From Haloferacaceae archaeon (lineage in GTDB: Archaea; Halobacteriota; Halobacteria; Halobacteriales; Haloferacaceae): DNA of 7,812 bases. The notes below the pieces were generated by a model, which had not been told where the DNA came from, searched no databases, and worked only from the letters and a program-made list of their open reading frames with translations. Below are positions 1-5,188 of the stretch, piece after piece; positions within the stretch are counted from its first letter, which is position 1, and each line of letters starts with the position of its first letter. Location of the stretch: positions 1 through 7,812 of the forward strand of contig JAHENP010000244.1 of assembly GCA_018609965.1 (NCBI GenBank). The letters are read 5' to 3'. Both the position numbers and the translations under genes were made by a program.

Positions 1-83
1 ACGAGCAGCAACAGCCCGGCGAGGATCACTGTCAGCGACGGGTCGGCAGTGAGGAGGTCGATAACGTCGTCAACGAGTCCCAT
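1..83 (-). CDS. 5' part of a small membrane protein gene (runs off the left edge)
   Basis: Reading the minus strand from the ATG at 83 gives an open frame of 27 codons to the window edge. It begins MGLVDDVIDLL, followed by TADPSLT and a run of hydrophobic residues (VILAGLLLL) that looks like the start of a membrane helix. The start is supported by a BRE/TATA-like element (positions 118 down to 108) placed about 25-30 nt upstream, which predicts a transcript starting at or next to the ATG, i.e. leaderless. The gene is divergent from the halocin-like precursor gene and shares a 135-bp intergenic region with it, so the two could be co-regulated. Only the N terminus is visible. The family was not recognised and no function is proposed; the rest of the gene lies outside the window. 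Confidence 0.6.
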   Translation of the reverse strand, partial: MGLVDDVIDLLTADPSLTVILAGLLLL

Positions 84-89
84 GCCCGA

Positions 90-146
90 TAGACGGTGAG
101 CAATCGGTATATTGTTTCTGCTGTCTGTGCGTTAGACGACCGTCTA
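90..146. promoter_or_regulatory. Repeated TAGACG element: candidate operator in the divergent promoter region
   Basis: TAGACGGT occurs at 90-97 and its exact reverse complement ACCGTCTA at 139-146, an 8-bp inverted repeat with a 41-bp gap. A third copy of the half-site (TAGACG, 133-138) faces the distal one to form the palindrome TAGACG-AC-CGTCTA at 133-146. The plus-strand half-sites at 90 and 133 are 43 bp apart, about four helical turns. One site sits between the TATA box and the start of the left-edge gene, the other upstream of that TATA box. This layout would suit a dimeric regulator able to loop DNA. Regulator and function are unknown. Confidence 0.45.
108..118 (-). promoter_or_regulatory. 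BRE/TATA promoter of the left-edge minus-strand gene
   Basis: On the minus strand the bases read GAAACAATATA, a BRE-like GAAAC followed by an AT-rich TATA element. The TATA centre near 110 lies about 27 nt before the ATG at 83, the spacing seen in haloarchaeal leaderless genes. This is a pattern match by eye only. Confidence 0.5.
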
Positions 147-151
147 TGCAA

Positions 152-169
152 GTAGCTACGATTCGAATC
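152..169. repeat. Two adjacent perfect palindromes, possible regulator sites
   Basis: GTAGCTAC at 152-159 is a perfect 8-bp palindrome, directly abutted by GATTCGAATC at 160-169, a perfect 10-bp palindrome. They lie between the TAGACG sites and the start of the halocin-like gene at 219, just upstream of its probable promoter. Both are too short for a useful RNA hairpin, so a DNA-binding site is the more natural reading. Short palindromes also arise by chance; the clustering is what makes these worth recording. Confidence 0.35.
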
Positions 170-174
170 TACAC

Positions 175-207
175 GTAAATAGAAAAATGAGTTAAGTTGA
201 GAAGGTG
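175..207 (+). promoter_or_regulatory. Probable promoter region of the halocin-like gene
   Basis: This AT-rich stretch precedes the ATG at 219. Two arrangements fit. (1) GTTAAG at 191-196 acts as the TATA box with the A-rich GAAAAATGA (182-190) as BRE, placing transcription start at the ATG (leaderless). (2) The AT-rich GTAAATAGAAAAA (175-187) is the TATA region, giving a short leader that contains AAGGTG (202-207), a weak ribosome-binding site 11 nt before the ATG. The sequence does not decide between them. Confidence 0.35.
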
Positions 208-218
208 TTTCTATTCCA

Positions 219-1139
219 ATGTCGCAAGACCGAGAGCAGTCAATCGAGGAGTATCCCACAGAGCTGAGCGAACCAGTAGACGACGGAGGCGGGTGTGCTG
301 AGGCTTGGGAAGCCCTGTCTGCGGAGCGTAACAGCAGCCGCCGGGGATTCTTGACAGCGACGGTGGCGACAATGTTCGTCGGGTCGGGCACAGCAGCCGC
401 AGAACGCGAGGCGGATGTCGAACTGGACGCCGACAAGACAATCACAGAACTTGATCAACAAGAGGAAGACAGACTCGTTGAGAAGGCACTGGGGAGTGAC
501 AAACCAAACGCCACGCGGGAGCAGCTACGGAGCCACGGACTCAGACCCGATCAGCAAAACGTCTCTGCGTATCGGTCGACGTATAAGGGCAAGGAGTGGC
601 GCTTCGTACGGGTCCCGTTCACGAGTGAGGAGTCAAGTCGGGCAACACTGGATTCAACAACACCACAGTACAAAGGTGCCGTTGTCTGGAACACGCTCGA
701 CGAGATCTCCCCCTACGGCTACCTGACGACGAAGGAGGTTGTTCGGGGGGGCGAGGTCTCTCCAGAGGTGGAGCGTGCATTGGAAAATAAGAGCGACAGT
801 TTAGTGTTCCCAGTAACGGAGAAGCAGAGCGGAGCCTCCACTCAAAACGACTGTGCATGTACAGCACTATTCGGGAGTCCACTCACGGCGTGTGCACCGT
901 GTGGCACACCGGACACCGACTGCATCTCGGATCTAGTGAACAACTACGTAGTTGAGGTTGTCGCCTGTAGAGCTTGCGCCGTCTCAAGGGGTTGGTTAAC
1001 CAAGGAGTGTGCGACCTGTGTCGCTACGATACTTAAGGAAGACAACTACGATGCGTTCTGTTGCTGGTGTGACGCTATCGATCCGCAGAGTCTGTCTCAC
1101 ATAGACGCTCTACGACGATGGCCGTCCATGTTCCAGTGA
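219..1139 (+). CDS. Tat-exported precursor with Cys-rich C-terminal domain, halocin C8/S8-like (putative microhalocin)
   Basis: The protein has 306 residues. The first 39 are acidic and polar. A twin-arginine motif S40-R-R-G-F-L45, a hydrophobic stretch and an Ala-rich region ending near A61 follow, suggesting Tat export and cleavage near 61. Residues 62-206 form a charged, Cys-free domain. Residues 212-284 hold 12 cysteines (212, 214, 225, 228, 235, 250, 253, 264, 267, 281, 282, 284), including three CxxC pairs and a terminal CCWC; a 22-residue tail ends in SMFQ. Halocin C8 precursors have this layout: Tat signal, an immunity-type N-terminal domain, and a Cys-rich peptide released from the C terminus. 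The halocin S8 precursor is also about 310 residues. By analogy, residues 62-206 could be immunity and about 207-284 the toxin. The cysteine spacing does not match mature HalC8, so this would be a divergent member, or another Cys-rich secreted protein. One further Cys (26) precedes the signal. The 3' end overlaps the convergent membrane gene. Confidence 0.7.
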   Translation: MSQDREQSIEEYPTELSEPVDDGGGCAEAWEALSAERNSSRRGFLTATVATMFVGSGTAAAEREADVELDADKTITELDQQEEDRLVEKALGSDKPNATREQLRSHGLRPDQQNVSAYRSTYKGKEWRFVRVPFTSEESSRATLDSTTPQYKGAVVWNTLDEISPYGYLTTKEVVRGGEVSPEVERALENKSDSLVFPVTEKQSGASTQNDCACTALFGSPLTACAPCGTPDTDCISDLVNNYVVEVVACRACAVSRGWLTKECATCVATILKEDNYDAFCCWCDAIDPQSLSHIDALRRWPSMFQ

Positions 1140-1416
1140 GAAGAGTGAGGCCGAATTCAGCCGACGAGGTAATGTGGAGAAGTGGAAACGCTATGACTGT
1201 AAATAATGCAAATAGAAGCCATTCTGTTTTTGAAGATAGATAACTCTTATATAATCCTATGGATATTCCAGATACAATGCCGAGGAACCCGTACACGGTA
1301 CCAGCGAAAGCGGTGTAGCTCGGAAATCCATACTGCCACAGGTCTACATACACGCCACCAGAGATGGCAGCTCCGTAGACTAAATCAAGAGTCTTTAGTT
1401 CGGTTATCTTCCTCAT
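1075..1416 (-). CDS. Small four-helix membrane protein convergent with the halocin-like gene
   Basis: The frame encodes 113 residues with four hydrophobic segments, at about 10-26, 31-56, 65-81 and 87-103, separated by short loops (a charged YKSYLSSKTE loop at about 56-65), and a polar tail. It has no recognised family. Its composition is that of a real membrane protein, and an AT-rich promoter-like element plus a GGGG-containing purine stretch (1422-1428) precede the ATG at 1416. The base composition is far more AT-rich than the rest of the window. The last 21 codons and the stop lie inside the 3' end of the halocin-like gene on the other strand. Small membrane proteins beside bacteriocin genes are often immunity or export factors; that role here is inference from position alone. 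It could also be an unrelated orphan. Confidence 0.6.
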   Translation of the reverse strand: MRKITELKTLDLVYGAAISGGVYVDLWQYGFPSYTAFAGTVYGFLGIVSGISIGLYKSYLSSKTEWLLFALFTVIAFPLLHITSSAEFGLTLLTGTWTAIVVERLCETDSADR

Positions 1417-1441
1417 CTTGTCCCCTTCCCTTCTCTTATGG

Positions 1442-1455
1442 GTAAGTATTTTTTG
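1442..1455 (-). promoter_or_regulatory. BRE/TATA promoter of the four-helix membrane protein gene
   Basis: The minus strand reads CAAAAAATACTTAC, an A-rich TATA/BRE-like element centred near 1449. It predicts a transcript start near 1422-1425, leaving a leader of less than 10 nt before the ATG at 1416. The purine stretch GAAGGGGA (1428 down to 1421) could then be partly leader or partly promoter. Confidence 0.4.
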
Positions 1456-1560
1456 GGAGCTTTTGACCCGTTCGTCGGCAGGGGTTCGTCGTGGCCACGG
1501 CTCGGGGTCGATTGTCGGCCGACTACCACAGAGACGCCGGACCGGCCGGGGCCGGACACA

Positions 1561-1570
1561 AAGGATTAAT
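1561..1570 (+). promoter_or_regulatory. Leaderless promoter of the TRAM-domain gene
   Basis: AAGGATTAAT contains the TATA-like GATTAAT (1564-1570), centred about 27 nt before the ATG at 1594, with no purine-rich ribosome site between. This marks leaderless transcription and supports the chosen start. The remaining 1417-1593 gap holds GC-rich sequence with a 10-bp palindrome GTCGGCCGAC at 1514-1523. Confidence 0.45.
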
Positions 1571-1593
1571 CGCTCTCGGCGAGACGGTGTGGT

Positions 1594-2049
1594 ATGGCGG
1601 ACTGTCCACTCGCGGACGAGTGCCCCCGGTACTCCGAGCGCATCCAGGGGATGGGGTGTTCACACTACGGCGACCGCGGCGGCGCCGAGTGGTGTGCCAG
1701 CTACGACATGCCCATCTCGGATCTCAAGTCACAGCCACTGAAGCCGGGTGAGGAGGTGACACTCGACGTCGACGACATCCACGAGAGTGGCGCCGGCGTC
1801 GGCAAGACCGACGATGGGTTCATCGTTCTCGTCGACGGCGTGCTCCCGCCCGCTCGTGTCACCGTCCGGATCGACCAGGTGAAACAGAACCACGCCCGCG
1901 CGAACAAGGTCGTCGCCGAACACGACCCCGAGGACGACGAGGCGGCGACTGACACGGAGGTGACGGACGCGACCGACGACGACGACACCGACCGTCGTGG
2001 GCTCGACGACGACCGGCTCGGCTCCCGCGAGAACTTCTGGGGCGGCTGA
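1594..2049 (+). CDS. TRAM-domain RNA-binding protein with N-terminal four-Cys motif
   Basis: The protein has 151 residues in three parts. Residues 1-40 carry four cysteines (C4, C10, C22, C34) with a conserved-looking IQGMGCSHYGDRGG block, plausibly a small metal site. Residues about 48-107 are a TRAM domain, recognisable from LKPGEEVTLDV, the ESGAGVGKTDDGFIVLVDG strand-turn region and the VTVRIDQVKQNHARA strand; TRAM is a beta-barrel that binds RNA and is found in tRNA-modifying enzymes and as small stand-alone archaeal proteins. Residues 108-151 are a low-complexity acidic tail rich in Asp, ending SRENFWGG. Stand-alone archaeal TRAM proteins have been described as RNA chaperones; that role here is inference. 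It is probably cytoplasmic and transcribed alone from a leaderless promoter, with 108 bp to the next gene. The TRAM assignment is strong; the exact RNA target is unknown. Confidence 0.88.
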   Translation: MADCPLADECPRYSERIQGMGCSHYGDRGGAEWCASYDMPISDLKSQPLKPGEEVTLDVDDIHESGAGVGKTDDGFIVLVDGVLPPARVTVRIDQVKQNHARANKVVAEHDPEDDEAATDTEVTDATDDDDTDRRGLDDDRLGSRENFWGG

Positions 2050-2125
2050 CCCCAGCCACGAACGGCACGCACGGGTGGACAGTCCAGACTCCGTCGGACG
2101 ACGCTCTCACAGTCGCCGACAGACG

Positions 2126-2133
2126 GGTTTAGG
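2126..2133 (+). promoter_or_regulatory. Leaderless promoter of the Tfx-family gene
   Basis: GGTTTAGG (2126-2133) contains the TATA-like TTTAGG at 2128-2133, centred about 27 nt before the GTG at 2158. There is no ribosome-binding site in front of that GTG. This spacing is the main reason to accept GTG as the start. Confidence 0.4.
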
Positions 2134-2157
2134 TTCCCGTGTTCCCGATACGCGCAC

Positions 2158-2631
2158 GTGACAGACGAACCGGCGGTTCCCGACGCCGACACGCTGCTCG
2201 AACGGGCGGGGTTCGACCCCGCGGAGAACGTGTTGACGCGACGGCAGGCGGAGGTGTTGGCGTTACGGGAGCGTGGCCTCCGGCAGTCGACCATCGCCGA
2301 CCGGCTGGGCACTTCCCGTGCGAACGTCTCCAGTGTCGAGTCGAGCGCTCGCGCGAACGTCGCCCGCGCACGCGAGACCGCCTCGGTCGCGGAGGCGTTG
2401 TCGGCGGCCGTCCGGGTCGAGATCCCGGCCGACACCGACCTGTACGACGTGCCAGACACGGTGTACGACGCCTGTGACGCCGCCGACGTGAAGGTGAACT
2501 ACACCGCGCCGGATCTGATGAAACTGGTGTCCGACGCCGCCGGTGACGCCGTCCAGGGGCGTGCGGTGACGACGCCGTTGTTGGTGAGCGTCGCTGCCGA
2601 CGGCGCCGTCGAGGTGCGGCGCTCCGACTGA
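2158..2631 (+). CDS. Tfx family DNA-binding protein (transcriptional regulator)
   Basis: The protein has 157 residues starting at GTG. Residues 26-74 form a helix-turn-helix of the sigma-70 region 4/LuxR-like kind, with LTRRQAEVLALRERG leading into the recognition part IADRLGTSRANVSSVE, followed by a basic-polar helix. Residues about 85-155 match the C-terminal domain typical of Tfx proteins (VRVEIPADTDLYDVPD, then TPLLVSVAADG). Tfx was first described in Methanothermobacter as a binder of the fmdECB promoter; haloarchaea have several paralogues of largely unknown target. Length is close to the usual 140-150. The start is supported by a TATA-like element placed for leaderless transcription; no in-frame ATG lies nearby. 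It follows the TRAM gene by 108 bp and precedes the SDR gene by 74 bp, each with its own apparent promoter, so co-transcription is not required. Confidence 0.87.
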   Translation: MTDEPAVPDADTLLERAGFDPAENVLTRRQAEVLALRERGLRQSTIADRLGTSRANVSSVESSARANVARARETASVAEALSAAVRVEIPADTDLYDVPDTVYDACDAADVKVNYTAPDLMKLVSDAAGDAVQGRAVTTPLLVSVAADGAVEVRRSD

Positions 2632-2675
2632 CCGGCCGCGGTCGTCTCTCGCGGACGACGCCACGGAGGCCGTCG

Positions 2676-2682
2676 ACTTTTG
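2676..2682 (+). promoter_or_regulatory. Leaderless promoter of the SDR gene
   Basis: ACTTTTG (2676-2682) is the only T-rich element in the GC-rich gap between the Tfx and SDR genes. Its centre lies about 26 nt before the ATG at 2706, which fits a leaderless start there better than the in-frame GTG at 2700. Confidence 0.4.
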
Positions 2683-2705
2683 CAGTCGCCGTTCGAACCG
2701 TGGGT

Positions 2706-3488
2706 ATGGATCTGGGACTCGACGGCGACACGGCACTGGTGACGGCGAGTTCGAGCGGGCTGGGGTTCGCGTCCGCGTCGGCGCTCGCGGCGGCGGGCGC
2801 GAACGTCGTGATCTGTGGCCGCACGCCCGAGCGGCTGGCGGCCGCAGAGTCGGAGATGGCAGACACTCCCGGCGAGGTGTTGGCGGTGGAGACGGATCTG
2901 ACGGCACCCACAGAGGTTGAGGCGCTCGTGGACGCGACCGTCGAGTCGTTCGGCGGGATCGACCACGTCGTCACCTCCGCCGGCGGGGTGCCGCCGGGCT
3001 CGTTCGAGGACACCGACGACCAGGCATGGTACGGCGCGTACGACACGCTCGTGATGAGTGTGGTGTGGACGCTCCGGGCCGCACGCCCCCACCTCACAGA
3101 GAGCCCGAAGGGGACGGTGACGGCGATCACGTCGACGAGTGTCGCCGAGCCCATCGAGAATCTGATCCTGTCGAACGCCGTCCGCCGGGGGGTGATCGGC
3201 GTGATCAAGAGCGTCGCCCGCGACTGGGCGCCGTCGATCCGCGCGAACGCGGTGTTGCCGGGCGCTCACGAGACCGCCCGGATCGAGGAACTGATCGAAG
3301 CCGGCATCGAGCGTGGCGATTACGAGAGCTACCAGGCGGGGCTCGACGACTGGGCGAGCGCGATCCCGTTGGATCGGATCGGCGATCCGACCGGGTTCGG
3401 CCAGGTCGTCGCGTTTCTCGCCTCGGAGCCGGCGAGTTTCGTCAACGGGGTCGCGCTCCCCGTCGACGGTGGCCGGCTGCGCGGGTGA
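2706..3488 (+). CDS. SDR family oxidoreductase with atypical active site
   Basis: The protein has 260 residues from ATG 2706 (262 if GTG 2700 is used). It is a short-chain dehydrogenase/reductase with a Rossmann fold. The nucleotide loop is TASSSGLG (residues 13-20) in place of the classical TGxxxGxG. An arginine follows beta-2 (CGR, about 39), suggesting NADP(H). VTSAGG (89-94) stands for the usual NNAG. The serine of the catalytic set is present (TSTS, 142-145), but at the expected Tyr-x3-Lys site the protein has Ser156 and Arg160 (SNAVRRG). The C-terminal NGVALPVDGG motif is normal. This pattern fits the BKR-like SDR subgroup annotated as 3-oxoacyl-ACP reductase-like but lacking the perfect catalytic tetrad. 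Substrate is unknown. The gene is convergent with E2; the stop codons are 37 bp apart. Confidence 0.88.
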   Translation: MDLGLDGDTALVTASSSGLGFASASALAAAGANVVICGRTPERLAAAESEMADTPGEVLAVETDLTAPTEVEALVDATVESFGGIDHVVTSAGGVPPGSFEDTDDQAWYGAYDTLVMSVVWTLRAARPHLTESPKGTVTAITSTSVAEPIENLILSNAVRRGVIGVIKSVARDWAPSIRANAVLPGAHETARIEELIEAGIERGDYESYQAGLDDWASAIPLDRIGDPTGFGQVVAFLASEPASFVNGVALPVDGGRLRG

Positions 3489-3525
3489 CTGCTGCTTGGT
3501 ACGTGGGAGACTACTGCGTGGGGAA

Positions 3526-5187
3526 CTACAGCAGTAGCAGTTCCGGCGACTCCAGCCGGTTCATCACCTCGTTGGTGAACTGGGCGGCCTCGGCGCCGTC
3601 GACGACGCGGTGGTCGATCGACACCGACAACGGCATCGTCGGTGCGGCCCGCACCGCGCCGTCCTCCGCGACCGCCCGCTCGTCGAGTTCGCCGATCCCC
3701 AGGATCGCGGTCTCGGGGTAGTTGATGATCGGCGTGGCGTACTCCCCGCCGAAGACGCCGAAGTTGGAGATGGTGAACGTGCTCCCCCGGAGCTCCTCGG
3801 GTGCCAACTCCCGGTCACGGGCACGCGCCGCCAGGTCGGCGATCTCACTCGACAACTCCACGAGCCCCTTCTGGTCGGCGTTCTCGACGACCGGCACCAT
3901 CAGTCCGGCGTCGGTCGCCACCGCGACCCCGATGTGGTAGTCGTCCCGGATGATGATCTCCTCGTCGTCCTCGTTCAGCTGGGAGTTGAGGATCGGGAAC
4001 TCACGGAGCGCGTCGACCACTGCCTTCACCACGAACGGCATGTAGGTGAGCGAGGCGTCGCGCTCGGCGGCGTGTTCGGCGAGCCGTTCGCGCGTGTCGA
4101 CGAGGTCGTCGACGACCGCCGTGTCGTGGTGGGTGACGTGCGGGGCGGTGTACTTCGACTCCGCCATCTTCTCGCCGATGGTCCGGCGCACACCCCGGTA
4201 GGCCACCGTGTCGGCGACGCCGTCGTCCGCCGTCGCTCCGGTGTCTGCGGACGCCTCCGTAGTGGCCGAACCCGCCGATGCTCCCGCAGTAGCCGTGTCC
4301 GCAGCCGACGCAGAGCCACCACCGGCCGCGGCGGCGTCTGTGGCCTGTGCCTCCCGTTGTGCGGTCGCGTACGCCCGCACCTGCTCGGCGGTGACGAACG
4401 CCTCGCCGTCGCGACGCTCGTCTGTCGGAACGGTGTCGAGATCGACACCTTCCTCGTCGGCCACCCGCCGGGTGGCGGGCGCCGCCAGCGTCCGGTCGCG
4501 GTCGGCCGACTCGACGGATTCTGCCGTTGCTGTGCCGTTGGCAGCCGACGCGTTGTCAGTGGCAACGGCACCGTTGGCGGACGATCCAGTCGCCCCGCCA
4601 GAGACGACCGACTCGCCGGCGTCGATGTCGACTGCCTTCGGCTCCGGGTCGCTCGACGACTCGGCGTGGTCGCGCACGTCCGCCACGGTGATCCGACCGC
4701 TTGGACCGGTCCCCTCGACTGCGGTGATGTCGACACCCCGCTCGCGTGCCTCTCGGCGCGCCGAGGGCGGCGCGAACACGCGGCCGTCTGCGACCTCGCT
4801 TTCACCGTTCTCGACTGCAGCCGGTGCCGCCGGCTCCGTCCCGGCTGTTGTGCCACTGTCGGCTCTCGCCCCGTCGTCGGTCGCGTCTGTGTCACCGACC
4901 GCGTCCGCGCTGCTGGTCTCTGCAGACCCGTCGTCGGACGCTCCGTCGCCGGTGTCGAAGACGACGATCACGTCGCCGACGGGGACCATCTCCCCCTCCT
5001 CGGCGCGCAGCTCGGCGACGGTGGCGTTGAACGGTGACGGCACGTCGACGACCGCCTTGTCCGTTTCCACCTCGGCGACGGGCTGGTCTTCGGTGACCGT
5101 GTCTCCCTCCTCGACGATCCAGTTGACCAGTTCTCCCTCGGCGATCCCCTCGCCGACGTCCGGGAGCTCGAACTCCTCGCGTGTCAT
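3526..5187 (-). CDS. pdhC: 2-oxoacid dehydrogenase complex E2, dihydrolipoamide acyltransferase
   Basis: The protein has 553 residues. E2 carries the acyl group on a swinging lipoyl arm and transfers it to CoA. Residues 1-78 are a lipoyl domain with the lipoylated lysine K44 in ETDKAVVD. A first peripheral-subunit-binding domain lies at about 137-174 (FAPPSARREARERGVD to GRITVADVRDH), and a second, more degenerate one at about 233-274 (APATRRVADEEGVDL to FVTAEQVRAYA). Long Ala/Ser/Thr/Asp/Gly linkers occupy 79-136, 175-232 and 275-325. The catalytic domain runs from about 328 to the end with the DHRVVDG motif (His526, Asp530). The start at ATG 5187 was chosen because the lipoyl domain begins there; upstream codons in frame read as out-of-frame E1-beta. 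It lies 1 nt after the E1-beta stop, implying coupled translation. Pyruvate or branched-chain acyl specificity cannot be read from the sequence. Confidence 0.95.
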   Translation of the reverse strand: MTREEFELPDVGEGIAEGELVNWIVEEGDTVTEDQPVAEVETDKAVVDVPSPFNATVAELRAEEGEMVPVGDVIVVFDTGDGASDDGSAETSSADAVGDTDATDDGARADSGTTAGTEPAAPAAVENGESEVADGRVFAPPSARREARERGVDITAVEGTGPSGRITVADVRDHAESSSDPEPKAVDIDAGESVVSGGATGSSANGAVATDNASAANGTATAESVESADRDRTLAAPATRRVADEEGVDLDTVPTDERRDGEAFVTAEQVRAYATAQREAQATDAAAAGGGSASAADTATAGASAGSATTEASADTGATADDGVADTVAYRGVRRTIGEKMAESKYTAPHVTHHDTAVVDDLVDTRERLAEHAAERDASLTYMPFVVKAVVDALREFPILNSQLNEDDEEIIIRDDYHIGVAVATDAGLMVPVVENADQKGLVELSSEIADLAARARDRELAPEELRGSTFTISNFGVFGGEYATPIINYPETAILGIGELDERAVAEDGAVRAAPTMPLSVSIDHRVVDGAEAAQFTNEVMNRLESPELLLL

Positions 5188-5188
5188 C

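Noticed and set aside
1206..1445. Plus-strand 79-codon frame in the AT-rich gap after the halocin-like gene.
   Set aside because: Its product has no coherent composition, while the opposite strand encodes a well-formed four-helix membrane protein over the same bases with a promoter-like element.
1514..1555. Palindromic GC-rich stretch (GTCGGCCGAC and GGCC-rich repeats) upstream of the TRAM gene as an operator.
   Set aside because: GGCC/CGG-rich palindromes are expected by composition here and have no recognisable spacing relative to the promoter.
2641..2659. GTCGTC/GACGAC inverted repeat (6-bp stem, 7-nt loop) after the Tfx gene as a terminator.
   Set aside because: GTCGTC and GACGAC are among the commonest hexamers in GC-rich haloarchaeal DNA, and no T-run follows directly; the nearby TTTT is better explained as the SDR promoter.
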